In this document: one piece after another, positions 16,689-24,085 of the stretch
How the letters are laid out: the number at the start of each line of letters is the position of its first letter
How positions within the stretch are numbered: the first letter of the stretch is position 1
Assembly: GCA_934271065.1 (NCBI GenBank)
Contig: CAKQQQ010000008.1
Location: 1 to 64,000 of the forward strand
From: an uncultured Clostridia bacterium
GTDB lineage: Bacteria; Bacillota; Clostridia; Christensenellales; Borkfalkiaceae
Direction: 5' to 3'
DNA length: 64,000 bases
Made by a program: the position numbers and the translations under genes
Notes under the pieces: model-generated
The model's input: the letters and a program-made list of their open reading frames with translations, nothing else
What the model was told of the DNA's origin: nothing
Databases searched by the model: none

Positions 16689-18944
16689 TTATTTGCTTAT
16701 TACGGTAACACTGTCGAAGTATACGGTCGCGGTCGCATCGGTTCTTATCAGCAAAGTGAAACTTTGCAGTTTGCCGCCCTTAACGAGCGTATCGGTCATA
16801 GTTACCGATTCTTTAAGTAACGGCAATAAATCTATTTCTATCCATTCGCCGTACGCGCCGCCAAGATCGTTATCGAAGTTTTTATCGGCGTATATCTTAT
16901 TCTCGGCGTTATCGTAAATTCTTACGTTGCCTTTCGGTAATTTGCCCGCGCTGTCGACCAAAAGGCGGATTTTCATTGCCACAAGGTCTTCAAAGTTATA
17001 TTCCGCGTTCAAGCCTATGCCTACGCATACGATATAATTGTCGGTGCGCGAATATACTCCGCCGTCGTAACCGTTCGGAACGGAAGACGTATCTGCGACT
17101 TTAACCGCCTTATACCTGTCGATTACGGCGGTGGTAACTTCCGCGTTTATATCTACGGAATTAAAATCGTAGGTCTTGCTTTTATACTTCGGTATGACGT
17201 CGCTTTGTTCGTCGCCGCAGGCGCAGTATCTTTTACGCAAACCGTCATGCTCGGCGGTCGGCTCGGTCACTACCTGCCACTCGCCGTAAACGTGCGCGCC
17301 GACGGTCTCTATTACCTTCGACTCGTAAAGCCCGCAGGCGCAATATCTGCGCATTTCTCCGTCGGCTTTGCAACTGCCTTTATCGTAAACCTGCCATTCG
17401 CCGTACATATGTTGCGGCAGACCGAGCATTATATGCTTTACGGAATAAATATCGTAATCGGTAAGCCCGACTTCGGTTTTCAGATAGTTGGCGATCGCGT
17501 CGGATAACTTGCCGCTTTCCGCTCTATACTCCGACATTAAATGCTTATACACCCTGTCGAACGCTACGAGATTGCCGTCGTCGTCCTGCATCGCGCCGCT
17601 TTCGTCAAAGACGTATTCGCCGCCCCTTTCTTCTATGCCCGAACGCCAACGCTTATCGAAATAAAAGGAAGTTATTTCAAAATCTTCCGCCAGATCTTCG
17701 TAAGACGCGCCCAGAAGCCCGTTAAGCAAAAACGCTATCGTACCCGTTCTGTCCGCACCGGCGGAACAATGGAAAACTATCGGATAGTTTTTTACGTCGC
17801 CGAAAAGCCCGAATATCTCTTTAAGGTTTTTTATCGCCGCAGCGTCGGTCGGTCGGGACGAGTTAAGTCGCGGGAAAATATAATCCCATTGCAAAATACC
17901 GAGTTTGTATTTGGTTATCTTATCGCTTATCGTAGAAGTCTGACTTTCAAAACGCAGATCGATTTCGGTCTTTACGCCGAGTTCGTCTACGAGTATCCTT
18001 TTAGCGGTTTCGTCCGCTTCCGCAATCTCCGGCGTACGATAAATCAAGCCGTAACGAATAGTTCCGTCGGCGGTCTCGCGCCCGCCCATATCGCGCGCGT
18101 TTCTGACGTTGCCGCAATATATCGGTCTTAAATTACACGCGATTCTGAAAGAGTCTTCCTTGACAGTTTCGCCCGCCCTGTCGGTAACTCTGTAATGGTA
18201 TTTTGCGGGAATCAGGTTATACAGGTTTATACGGTTATCGTATACTCCTTCTTCGGAATATACGACGTTTTCAAAATTCGCGTCGGCGGCAAGTTCGAAG
18301 TTATAATACGCAGACCCCGTCTTCGCCCAAGTTACGGCAACGCATTTTACGTCGTCGCCGCCCGTTCCGCTGCGCCGTTGCAGATAATCTGCTTTGTTTT
18401 CGGCTGCAAGATAGCCCGAAACCACGTCGGGAAGAATTTCCGCATCGCCGCCGTCGTAATATTTGCTATCGTCTTCAGCATAGCGCGCGATTAAGATTAT
18501 ATCGCCTTCGCTACCGCTTTTTATAACGTAATTTCTCATAGGTTTTTCATTCGCCGTCGCCCAGCCCTTGAATACGTACCGACGTTTATACGGTCTTATC
18601 GATATATAAACGTCTTCGTCGGTGTTTTTATATTCGGTCGGGGCGGACGCAAGCAGATCGGCGGAAATTTCTCCGCCGTCAAGGTCGTACGAAATACCGA
18701 ACGAACGCTCTTCCCTTTTAGATACGGCGCGAGTCTCCGCTTCTCCGCAATCTTTGCATACGCGCCGCTCTTCTCCGTCTTCTTCAAAGGTCGCGACTTT
18801 TACCGTTTGCCACTCGCCGTAGTCGTGAACGTGCGTCGGCGGCGGGGTCTCCGCGCCCGACTTTTTTGCGCAACCGAACGCGGCGAAAACGGAAACGATA
18901 AGCGTTACGCCCGCTATCGCCGACAGTATTTTTTTGAGTTTCAT
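16689..18944 (-). CDS. Secreted tyrosine-phosphatase-like lipoprotein with repeat modules
   Basis: A 751-residue lipoprotein with lipobox AFGC (Cys25). A Cys-rich module (VCKDCGE) near residue 60 and an InlB/Flg_new repeat (VFKGWAT) near residue 120 precede a tyrosine-phosphatase domain of the Y_phosphatase3 type. That domain has NARDMGG and the P-loop HCSAGADRTG near residue 390, with Cys, Arg and the general layout intact. Two more CxCG modules (YCACGLYES, YCACGDEQS) and a C-terminal beta domain follow. It should act outside the cell on phosphotyrosine, phosphoserine or phosphoinositide substrates. It neighbours two other proteins with the same modules. Confidence 0.8.
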   Translation of the reverse strand: MKLKKILSAIAGVTLIVSVFAAFGCAKKSGAETPPPTHVHDYGEWQTVKVATFEEDGEERRVCKDCGEAETRAVSKREERSFGISYDLDGGEISADLLASAPTEYKNTDEDVYISIRPYKRRYVFKGWATANEKPMRNYVIKSGSEGDIILIARYAEDDSKYYDGGDAEILPDVVSGYLAAENKADYLQRRSGTGGDDVKCVAVTWAKTGSAYYNFELAADANFENVVYSEEGVYDNRINLYNLIPAKYHYRVTDRAGETVKEDSFRIACNLRPIYCGNVRNARDMGGRETADGTIRYGLIYRTPEIAEADETAKRILVDELGVKTEIDLRFESQTSTISDKITKYKLGILQWDYIFPRLNSSRPTDAAAIKNLKEIFGLFGDVKNYPIVFHCSAGADRTGTIAFLLNGLLGASYEDLAEDFEITSFYFDKRWRSGIEERGGEYVFDESGAMQDDDGNLVAFDRVYKHLMSEYRAESGKLSDAIANYLKTEVGLTDYDIYSVKHIMLGLPQHMYGEWQVYDKGSCKADGEMRRYCACGLYESKVIETVGAHVYGEWQVVTEPTAEHDGLRKRYCACGDEQSDVIPKYKSKTYDFNSVDINAEVTTAVIDRYKAVKVADTSSVPNGYDGGVYSRTDNYIVCVGIGLNAEYNFEDLVAMKIRLLVDSAGKLPKGNVRIYDNAENKIYADKNFDNDLGGAYGEWIEIDLLPLLKESVTMTDTLVKGGKLQSFTLLIRTDATATVYFDSVTVISK

Positions 18945-19005
18945 CTTTTACACCTTACCTTTTGCTCGATATACTCCGTTCGGGCACGTCCGCTTTATTT
19001 TAACA

Positions 19006-19020
19006 CCCGCAAGCGGGTGC
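19006..19020. other. Short GC hairpin upstream of tRNA-Pro
   Basis: The 264-bp gap between the phosphatase start and tRNA-Pro holds a CACCCGC-AA-GCGGGTG hairpin and the tRNA promoter. I see no gene in it. Confidence 0.4.
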
Positions 19021-19150
19021 GGTCAATATCTCTATTTCGCTATTTTTTGCTCTGTATTGTCTTATAGTCGTTATAGGCTAAATGAACGACACCGTAAAAT
19101 AAGTTATAACGCAATATTATAAAAAAATTGTCGTAACGGCTTAAAATAAC

Positions 19151-19179
19151 TTTACTTTTAAGAAAAAATGGTCTATAAT
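19151..19179 (+). promoter_or_regulatory. Promoter of tRNA-Pro
   Basis: TTTACT (19151-19156), a 17-bp spacer and TATAAT (19174-19179), 29 bp upstream of the tRNA. Confidence 0.6.
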
Positions 19180-19208
19180 AGTCAAGCCGAACGAAAATTG
19201 CAACCTAT

Positions 19209-19285
19209 CTGGGTGTAGCGCAGCTTGGTAGCGCGCTTGAATGGGGTTCAAGAGGTCGGAAGTTCAAATCTTCTCACCCAGACCA
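19209..19285 (+). tRNA. tRNA-Pro (anticodon GGG)
   Basis: A complete cloverleaf. The acceptor stem CTGGGTG pairs with CACCCAG, the anticodon stem CTTGA pairs with TCAAG around the loop ATGGGGT (anticodon GGG), and the T-arm contains GTTCAAATC. The 3' CCA is encoded. Confidence 0.95.
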
Positions 19286-19325
19286 ACGAAAACAGTCGCT
19301 TTTACAGCGGCTGTTTTCGTTTTTA
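19286..19325 (+). terminator. Terminator of tRNA-Pro
   Basis: A stem built from CGAAAACAGTCGC and the matching GCGGCTGTTTTCG, followed by TTTTT, begins right after the CCA. Confidence 0.8.
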
Positions 19326-19357
19326 TAAAAATTTTAATTACTAATTTCGCAAAAGCG

Positions 19358-19386
19358 TTGAATTTACGGTTTTCGATTGCTATAAT
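19358..19386 (+). promoter_or_regulatory. Promoter of the alcohol dehydrogenase gene
   Basis: TTGAAT (19358-19363), a 17-bp spacer and TATAAT (19381-19386), leaving an 85-nt leader with no obvious structure. Confidence 0.65.
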
Positions 19387-19478
19387 TTTATCGCCGATAC
19401 GCATATCGCGAAACGGGCGGCGTTTTGCCGCGATAAATTATCGACGAAAAATGCCAAACCGAAAAAAGGAGAAGAATT

Positions 19479-20645
19479 ATGTTAGGAAATTTTACTTACT
19501 GCAACCCTACTAAACTTTACTTCGGTAAAAACGCGCTTGACGGACTTGACGCCGAATTGCCGAAATACGGGAAAACCGCGCTATTGGTCTACGGCGGCGG
19601 CTCGATAAAAAAGAACGGGATATACGACAAGGTGCTTGCCGTGCTTAAAGCGAACGGCAAAGAAGTGTTTGAAGACGCCGGCGTAATGCCCAACCCCACG
19701 ACGGACAAACTACGCGAAGGTATCGCACGCGCAAAAGCGGCGAAAGCGGATTTTATTCTCGCCGTCGGCGGCGGCTCGGTATGCGACTACGCAAAGGCTC
19801 TTTCCGCGTCCGTCTACTGCGACGAAGATCCTTGGGACAGGTATTTTAAGCGCGGCGAAGGCGTTGCCTGTAAAACTCTGCCCGTAGGGTGCGTGCTGAC
19901 TATGGTCGGAACGGGCAGCGAGATGAACGGCGGCTCGGTTATCACTAACACGGAAAAGAAGTTAAAGGTCGGGCACGTCTTTGAAGAAAACGTCTTTCCG
20001 AAATTCTCGATACTTAACCCCGAATTTACGTTTACCCTGCCGCGCTATCAGATGATTGCGGGTATTTACGATATTACGTCGCATATTCTTGAACAATACC
20101 TTTCGGGCGAAGACGACAATACGAGCGATTATCTTTCCGAAGGGCTGCTACGCTCGCTTATTCACAGCGCGGGAATAGCCGCGCAAAATCCGACCGATTA
20201 CGAAGCGAGAAGCAATATTATGTGGACGGCGACCTGGGCGCTTAATACGCTTATCGCCAAAGGCAAGACAGAAGACTGGATGGTGCATATGCTCGGGCAG
20301 GCGGTCGGCGCGTATACGAACGCGACGCACGGTATGACGCTTGCCGCGGTTTCGTTGCCGTATTATAGGCATATTCTGCCCTACGGCGAAGCGAAATTCG
20401 CGCGTTACGCCGTGAACGTATGGGGCGTCGACGCGAACGGAAAGACTCAACGCGCGGTCGCGGAAGAAGGGCTTTGCCGTATGGAAAAGTGGATGAAAGG
20501 GCTCGGACTCGTAATGAACCTTACCGAACTCGGCGTAACGCCCGATATGACGGACGGCATCGCTTCCGCTACGTTTATTAGGCGCGGCGGGTACAAAGCG
20601 TTGACCGAAAACGAGATTAAAACCATTCTTAAAGAAAGTCTCTGA
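19479..20645 (+). CDS. Iron-containing alcohol dehydrogenase (butanol-dehydrogenase-like)
   Basis: A 388-residue group III alcohol dehydrogenase that interconverts aldehydes and alcohols with NAD(P)H. The N-terminal nucleotide domain has YGGGSIKKNG near residue 39 and the GGGS loop (AVGGGSVCDYAK, about residues 96-107). The helical metal domain has the Asp/His ligand region GIYDITSHILEQY near residue 196 and the His-rich HMLGQAVGAYTNATHG near residue 270. Its closest familiar relatives are the BdhA/YqhD enzymes. AAGGAG lies upstream. It likely serves fermentative redox balance. Confidence 0.9.
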   Translation: MLGNFTYCNPTKLYFGKNALDGLDAELPKYGKTALLVYGGGSIKKNGIYDKVLAVLKANGKEVFEDAGVMPNPTTDKLREGIARAKAAKADFILAVGGGSVCDYAKALSASVYCDEDPWDRYFKRGEGVACKTLPVGCVLTMVGTGSEMNGGSVITNTEKKLKVGHVFEENVFPKFSILNPEFTFTLPRYQMIAGIYDITSHILEQYLSGEDDNTSDYLSEGLLRSLIHSAGIAAQNPTDYEARSNIMWTATWALNTLIAKGKTEDWMVHMLGQAVGAYTNATHGMTLAAVSLPYYRHILPYGEAKFARYAVNVWGVDANGKTQRAVAEEGLCRMEKWMKGLGLVMNLTELGVTPDMTDGIASATFIRRGGYKALTENEIKTILKESL

Positions 20646-20656
20646 AAGGAGAAGAT

Positions 20657-20812
20657 ATGAGTAAAATATTAATTGTTTCAACGAGTTTAAGGGCAAACAG
20701 CAATTCCGAATATCTGGCGCGCGAATGTGAAAAAGGCGCGGCGGACGGCGGAAATAAACGCGCTATTAGTTTTATTTGCGTAAAATCTGTTGATTTTACG
20801 GCGGATTGCTGA
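20657..20812 (+). pseudogene. Truncated NADPH-dependent FMN reductase (N-terminal remnant)
   Basis: A ribosome site (AAAGGAG) and ATG open a 51-codon frame beginning KILIVSTSLRANSNSEYLA. This matches the flavin-binding P-loop start of flavodoxin-fold NADPH-dependent FMN reductases, which are normally about 180-200 residues. The frame ends at a TGA just where the conserved Cys-containing segment would follow, and nothing after it continues the fold. It follows the dehydrogenase by 11 bp, so an intact ancestor was probably in that operon. The -35/-10 boxes of the next gene now lie inside its tail. Confidence 0.65.
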
Positions 20813-20818
20813 TATAAT
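20790..20818 (+). promoter_or_regulatory. Promoter of the carbamoyltransferase-like gene
   Basis: TTGATT (20790-20795), a 17-bp spacer and TATAAT (20813-20818). Only 6 bp separate the -10 box from the ATG, so the transcript should be leaderless. Confidence 0.7.
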
Positions 20819-20824
20819 CATACT

Positions 20825-21736
20825 ATGGATATAAATCAATACAAGGCGAAAGGCGTTATAGATAAAAAACACCTTGTTTCGCTGGTCAACTACACCGAAG
20901 ACGAAATATACGAAATATTAAAGCGCGCAAAGGATATTTGCGACAGGTTATCCGCGGGCGAAAAACAAAACTCGCTGAAAAACAAAAACGTATACCTTAT
21001 TACCAAAAGCGGATTTTCAAGGTCACGCATCGCGTTTGAAACGGCGGTTACGAAACTTTCGGGCGCGTACACCGTTTCTTCCCTGCCCGGCGCGCAGATA
21101 GACGACGTTCTGACGGACTCGCTCTCTATGCGCGCGATCGCGTACTACGGCATAGACGCGATAGTGGTAAGAACCGAACTGTCAACCGACGCCGAAACAC
21201 TCGAAAAACACGTCGATTTGCCCATAATCAACGCCAACTCGCGCAGCGGTCCGCTCGAAGCGTTATCCGCGCTGCTGACCGTATGGGAACTGAAAGGCAG
21301 AATAAGCGGACTTAAAGTGGCGATGATAGGCAACCCGTCCGTATTCGCGGAAAACTATATTTACGCGTTCGTTAAATGCAACGCGGACGTTACGGTTATC
21401 TGCCCCAAAGAACTTAACCCCGACGAAAAAACCGTAAACTATTGCGCGCAGTACGGGGATTTGCGCGTGACGGACGATCTTATCAAAGGTATAGCCGACG
21501 CCGATTGTATTTATATATCGGAAGACGATCTGCCCGAACGCTACCGCGTGACGGACGAGACGCTCGCGCTCGCAAAGCCGACGGCGATTGTCCTACACGC
21601 CCTGCCCGTACCCAAAATCAATGCGCTTATTGCGAAATCGGTAGTGGACTCGAAGTCATTTGCAGGGCTTAAAGCGGCGGAAAATCTCCAAAAGGTGGAA
21701 ATGTCCGTTCTCGATTTACTGATAGCGAAAAACTAA
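20825..21736 (+). CDS. Carbamoyltransferase-fold protein with altered active-site motifs
   Basis: A 303-residue protein with the two-domain fold of aspartate/ornithine carbamoyltransferases. The length and the order of landmarks fit, but the signature residues differ. The carbamoyl-phosphate loop STRTR reads FSRSR (residues 64-68). The HPxQ motif is replaced by GPLE (142-145). The HCLP/HPLP motif reads HALP (258-261). Arg116 in VVRTE is kept. It is either a transferase with a different substrate or a non-catalytic paralogue. It stands alone between its own leaderless promoter and a strong terminator, with no arginine or pyrimidine genes nearby. Confidence 0.75.
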   Translation: MDINQYKAKGVIDKKHLVSLVNYTEDEIYEILKRAKDICDRLSAGEKQNSLKNKNVYLITKSGFSRSRIAFETAVTKLSGAYTVSSLPGAQIDDVLTDSLSMRAIAYYGIDAIVVRTELSTDAETLEKHVDLPIINANSRSGPLEALSALLTVWELKGRISGLKVAMIGNPSVFAENYIYAFVKCNADVTVICPKELNPDEKTVNYCAQYGDLRVTDDLIKGIADADCIYISEDDLPERYRVTDETLALAKPTAIVLHALPVPKINALIAKSVVDSKSFAGLKAAENLQKVEMSVLDLLIAKN

Positions 21737-21762
21737 CGAAAGGAATCCCTATAATAATATTA

Positions 21763-21801
21763 AACGCGCGCCGAGCGGAAATCCGCTCGGCGCGCGTTTT
21801 T
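21763..21801 (+). terminator. Strong rho-independent terminator
   Basis: A G/C-rich stem (CGCGCGCCGAGCGGA / TCCGCTCGGCGCGCG) is followed by TTTTT, 28 bp after the carbamoyltransferase-like gene. It may also serve lgt from the opposite strand. Confidence 0.85.
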
Positions 21802-21874
21802 ATATAAGTTATTTTCTCGTTAATGCCCGACAACCCGTTCCGGTTCGGAAATAACCGTTGCATGCCGGACCGAG

Positions 21875-22765
21875 TTATTCGGGTTTGTCTTCCGTTTTTT
21901 CTTCCGCAGGTTCGTTATCGTCGGAAGGCGCGGCGGGCGCGGCGACCGACTCTCCGTCGGCTACGACGGACGCGGTTTCCGCTTTCTTTGCCGCAAGTCG
22001 GGATTGAATTACGGGCAACGCGAATACGATAAACAGACCGATTAAAATCATCAGTACCGACCAGAACTGCGACGGAGACAAAAGATTGAAAAGTTTGCCC
22101 CTGTCGTCGCCGCGAAGAAACTCTATCGCGAAACGGAATATTCCGTAGCCGAGACAGTACACGCCCATATTGAAATTGCCTTTTACGTTTACCTTGAACG
22201 CAAGATAAACGAGTACGGCGAAGAACGCGAACAGGAAAATCGCTTCGTAAAGTTGAGTGGGGTATACGGGGTTGGGCAGATCCGGGAATTTAATTCCGAA
22301 CGGTCCGTTCGTTTCTTTACCGTAACAGCACCCCGCGAAAAAACAACCGACACGCCCGAACCCGTGCGCAACGGTTATGCAACACGGCACTACGGGCATT
22401 ATATCGATAAGCGACGATTTATAGTTTTTTCGGATATTGTTTTTGGTGGCGAAATATATGACGAGAAACACGGTAACGCCGCCGATAAGTCCGCCGATAA
22501 ACGTCATTCCGCCGAACTCGAAGCCCCTGGACGGATTTTCGATATAATTATACACAGACTGAAAAAGCGTTGCGGATAAAAACCCGAGCGCAATTGCGAT
22601 TATCGCGACGTAAAACGTGAAATCGCCCATTTTTTCGTCGATTTTCTTTTTCTTGACGTATAAGTTAAGGGTTAAAAAACAGCAGAGAATGCCTATCGCG
22701 ATACACACGCCGTAAAGCGTGACGTAACCCTTACCGCCTATTTTAATGAGATAATCGGGATACAT
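21875..22765 (-). CDS. lgt: Prolipoprotein diacylglyceryl transferase Lgt
   Basis: Lgt attaches diacylglycerol to the lipobox cysteine of prolipoproteins in the membrane. This 296-residue protein has about seven transmembrane segments and the signature HGFGRVGCFFAGCCYG near residues 134-149. A further conserved region (FLRGDDRG) lies near residue 220. It ends in an Ala/Glu/Pro-rich tail of about 35 residues. The start lies 2 bp after the mscL stop with AAGGAA upstream, so the two genes are cotranscribed. It would process the lipoproteins encoded at 10-19 kb. Confidence 0.95.
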   Translation of the reverse strand: MYPDYLIKIGGKGYVTLYGVCIAIGILCCFLTLNLYVKKKKIDEKMGDFTFYVAIIAIALGFLSATLFQSVYNYIENPSRGFEFGGMTFIGGLIGGVTVFLVIYFATKNNIRKNYKSSLIDIMPVVPCCITVAHGFGRVGCFFAGCCYGKETNGPFGIKFPDLPNPVYPTQLYEAIFLFAFFAVLVYLAFKVNVKGNFNMGVYCLGYGIFRFAIEFLRGDDRGKLFNLLSPSQFWSVLMILIGLFIVFALPVIQSRLAAKKAETASVVADGESVAAPAAPSDDNEPAEEKTEDKPE

Positions 22766-22767
22766 AA

Positions 22768-23373
22768 TTATTCCTTAACGCCGCCGTTACGCGTTTTGAG
22801 TTCTTCAAGAATAAGCGTAAGCAACTGCTCCTGCGTAGGCGGAGCGTTTTTGGCTTCTTCGGCTTTACGCTGTTCTTCCGCAGCCTTGTCCGCCGCAAGT
22901 TTTTCCTGTTCGAGCGCGCGGATTTGTTTAGTGGTCTTTCCTTCGCGACGAAGTTTGCGAATTTCGCTTTTAGTGAACACGCCGTTTCCGTTCACGAATT
23001 CGTTTACGCCTTCGTTTAATTTGTTTATGGTCTTGACGATGATAAACAGCACGAACGCGATAATCAAAAAGTTAAGCACCGCGCTTAAAAACGCGCCCCA
23101 GTCTATGTAAATGGATTTGGTAAGGTCGAGCGCGCCCGTCGGATTGCCCGACTCGTCAAGCATCGGCGTTTTTTTAAGGAAGGTATAGATATTGGAAAGA
23201 TCGGACGTTCCGCAAATACCCGCGATAATCCAGTTGATTATGGGGCGAAGTATGTTATTGGATAACGCGTTTACGATAGCGGTAAACGCGCCGCCGATGA
23301 TAACGCCGACGGCAAGATCCATTACGTTACCGCGCGTTATGAATTTTTTGAATTCGGTAAAAAACTTTTTCAT
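22768..23373 (-). CDS. mscL: Large-conductance mechanosensitive channel MscL
   Basis: MscL forms the emergency osmotic-release channel. The N-terminal region (FITRGNVMDLAVGVIIGGAFTAIV) and the second membrane helix (LSAVLNFLIIAFVLFIIV) are typical. At 201 residues it is longer than the usual 130-150, owing to a longer periplasmic loop (about residues 55-85) and a charged coiled-coil-like C-terminal extension after residue 135. AAGGAG precedes the ATG. It is the first gene of an operon with lgt. Confidence 0.95.
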   Translation of the reverse strand: MKKFFTEFKKFITRGNVMDLAVGVIIGGAFTAIVNALSNNILRPIINWIIAGICGTSDLSNIYTFLKKTPMLDESGNPTGALDLTKSIYIDWGAFLSAVLNFLIIAFVLFIIVKTINKLNEGVNEFVNGNGVFTKSEIRKLRREGKTTKQIRALEQEKLAADKAAEEQRKAEEAKNAPPTQEQLLTLILEELKTRNGGVKE

Positions 23374-23566
23374 AACGAAAACTCCTTATAAATGCCGTAC
23401 GAAAACGATACGATTAGTATTCCGACCGCGTGTTTTTGCACGGCTCGTATTTTTTCTGCCCGACATACGTTCAAGCGTATTGTACCACTTTTCGGCGCGT
23501 TTTACAATACAATTCGACTAAAAAAATAAAAAAAAGAAAATTAACGAGTTTTAGAGCGAAAAACGA
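23374..23566. other. Gene-free stretch upstream of tRNA-Ser
   Basis: This A/T-rich gap separates mscL from the tRNA-Ser promoter. I see no gene, and no clear mscL promoter. Confidence 0.5.
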
Positions 23567-23596
23567 TTGACAAAACGGTATAAAAAATAGTACACT
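23567..23596 (+). promoter_or_regulatory. Promoter of tRNA-Ser
   Basis: A perfect TTGACA (23567-23572), an 18-bp spacer and TACACT (23591-23596), 67 bp before the tRNA. Confidence 0.6.
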
Positions 23597-23663
23597 AACG
23601 GAGCAGGTTCGGATTATCCGACGCATTACGGCGTTCGGGCTTACCGCTTGAATCGGCGTATAC

Positions 23664-23752
23664 GGAAGCGTATCGAAGTGGTCATAACGGGCACGATTGG
23701 AAATCGTGTAGTCTTCACGGGCTCAGGGGTTCGAATCCCCTCGCTTCCGCCA
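23664..23752 (+). tRNA. tRNA-Ser (anticodon GGA)
   Basis: An 89-nt tRNA with a long variable arm (GTAGTCTTCACGGGCTC region), as expected for serine. The acceptor stem GGAAGCG pairs with CGCTTCC, and the anticodon stem CACGA pairs with TCGTG around the loop TTGGAAA. The CCA is encoded. Its 3' end is duplicated at 30053 and 30527, which marks it as an integration site. Confidence 0.95.
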
Positions 23753-23759
23753 ATCAAAA
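23732..23759 (+). other. Attachment site attL (tRNA-Ser 3' end)
   Basis: These 28 bp of the tRNA 3' end plus downstream bases recur at 30527-30554 with 26 of 28 matches in the same orientation. That is the pattern left when an element integrates into a tRNA gene. Confidence 0.65.
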
Positions 23760-23797
23760 CCTAAATCGAATACGAGAGTGTTTGGTTTAGGTTTTTC
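23756..23797 (+). terminator. Terminator after tRNA-Ser
   Basis: AAAACCTAAA pairs with TTTAGGTTTT across a 20-nt loop and is followed by T residues. It lies on the element side of the attachment site, so the element appears to have brought its own terminator. Confidence 0.6.
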
Positions 23798-23931
23798 TTT
23801 TGCAAAAATTCAGATTTTATCTGTGTTTTTCATTTGTCCGTGTGCCGTCGTTTCGGTCTTTTCGGGGTTCGTATGGGTGTGTTCGTATCCCTTTGTCCGT
23901 AGCAGTTGCAGACGGTTTTATGCCGCGAAAG

Positions 23932-24057
23932 GTTCTTGACGTGAGAAAGGAGTGTGTCAGGCTATCTTGCCAAAGGCAAACGAAAAGCCCCTTCGGGGCT
24001 GTCGGTTGGCGGTTTATTTGCCTACCGACACGCTCCTGAGAGGCTCACGTCAAGAAC
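23932..24057. repeat. 126-nt multi-stem inverted repeat
   Basis: The outer arms GTTCTTGACGTGAG / CTCACGTCAAGAAC (14 bp, perfect) enclose a second stem (AGGAGTGTGTC / GACACGCTCCT) and an inner AGCCCC-TTCG-GGGCT hairpin. The whole lies between the tRNA and the recombinase gene. It could be a single-strand origin, a recombinase-associated site or a structured RNA. Confidence 0.65.
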
Positions 24058-24085
24058 ACCGTGGAATAAATCGTCTGCGTAATTG

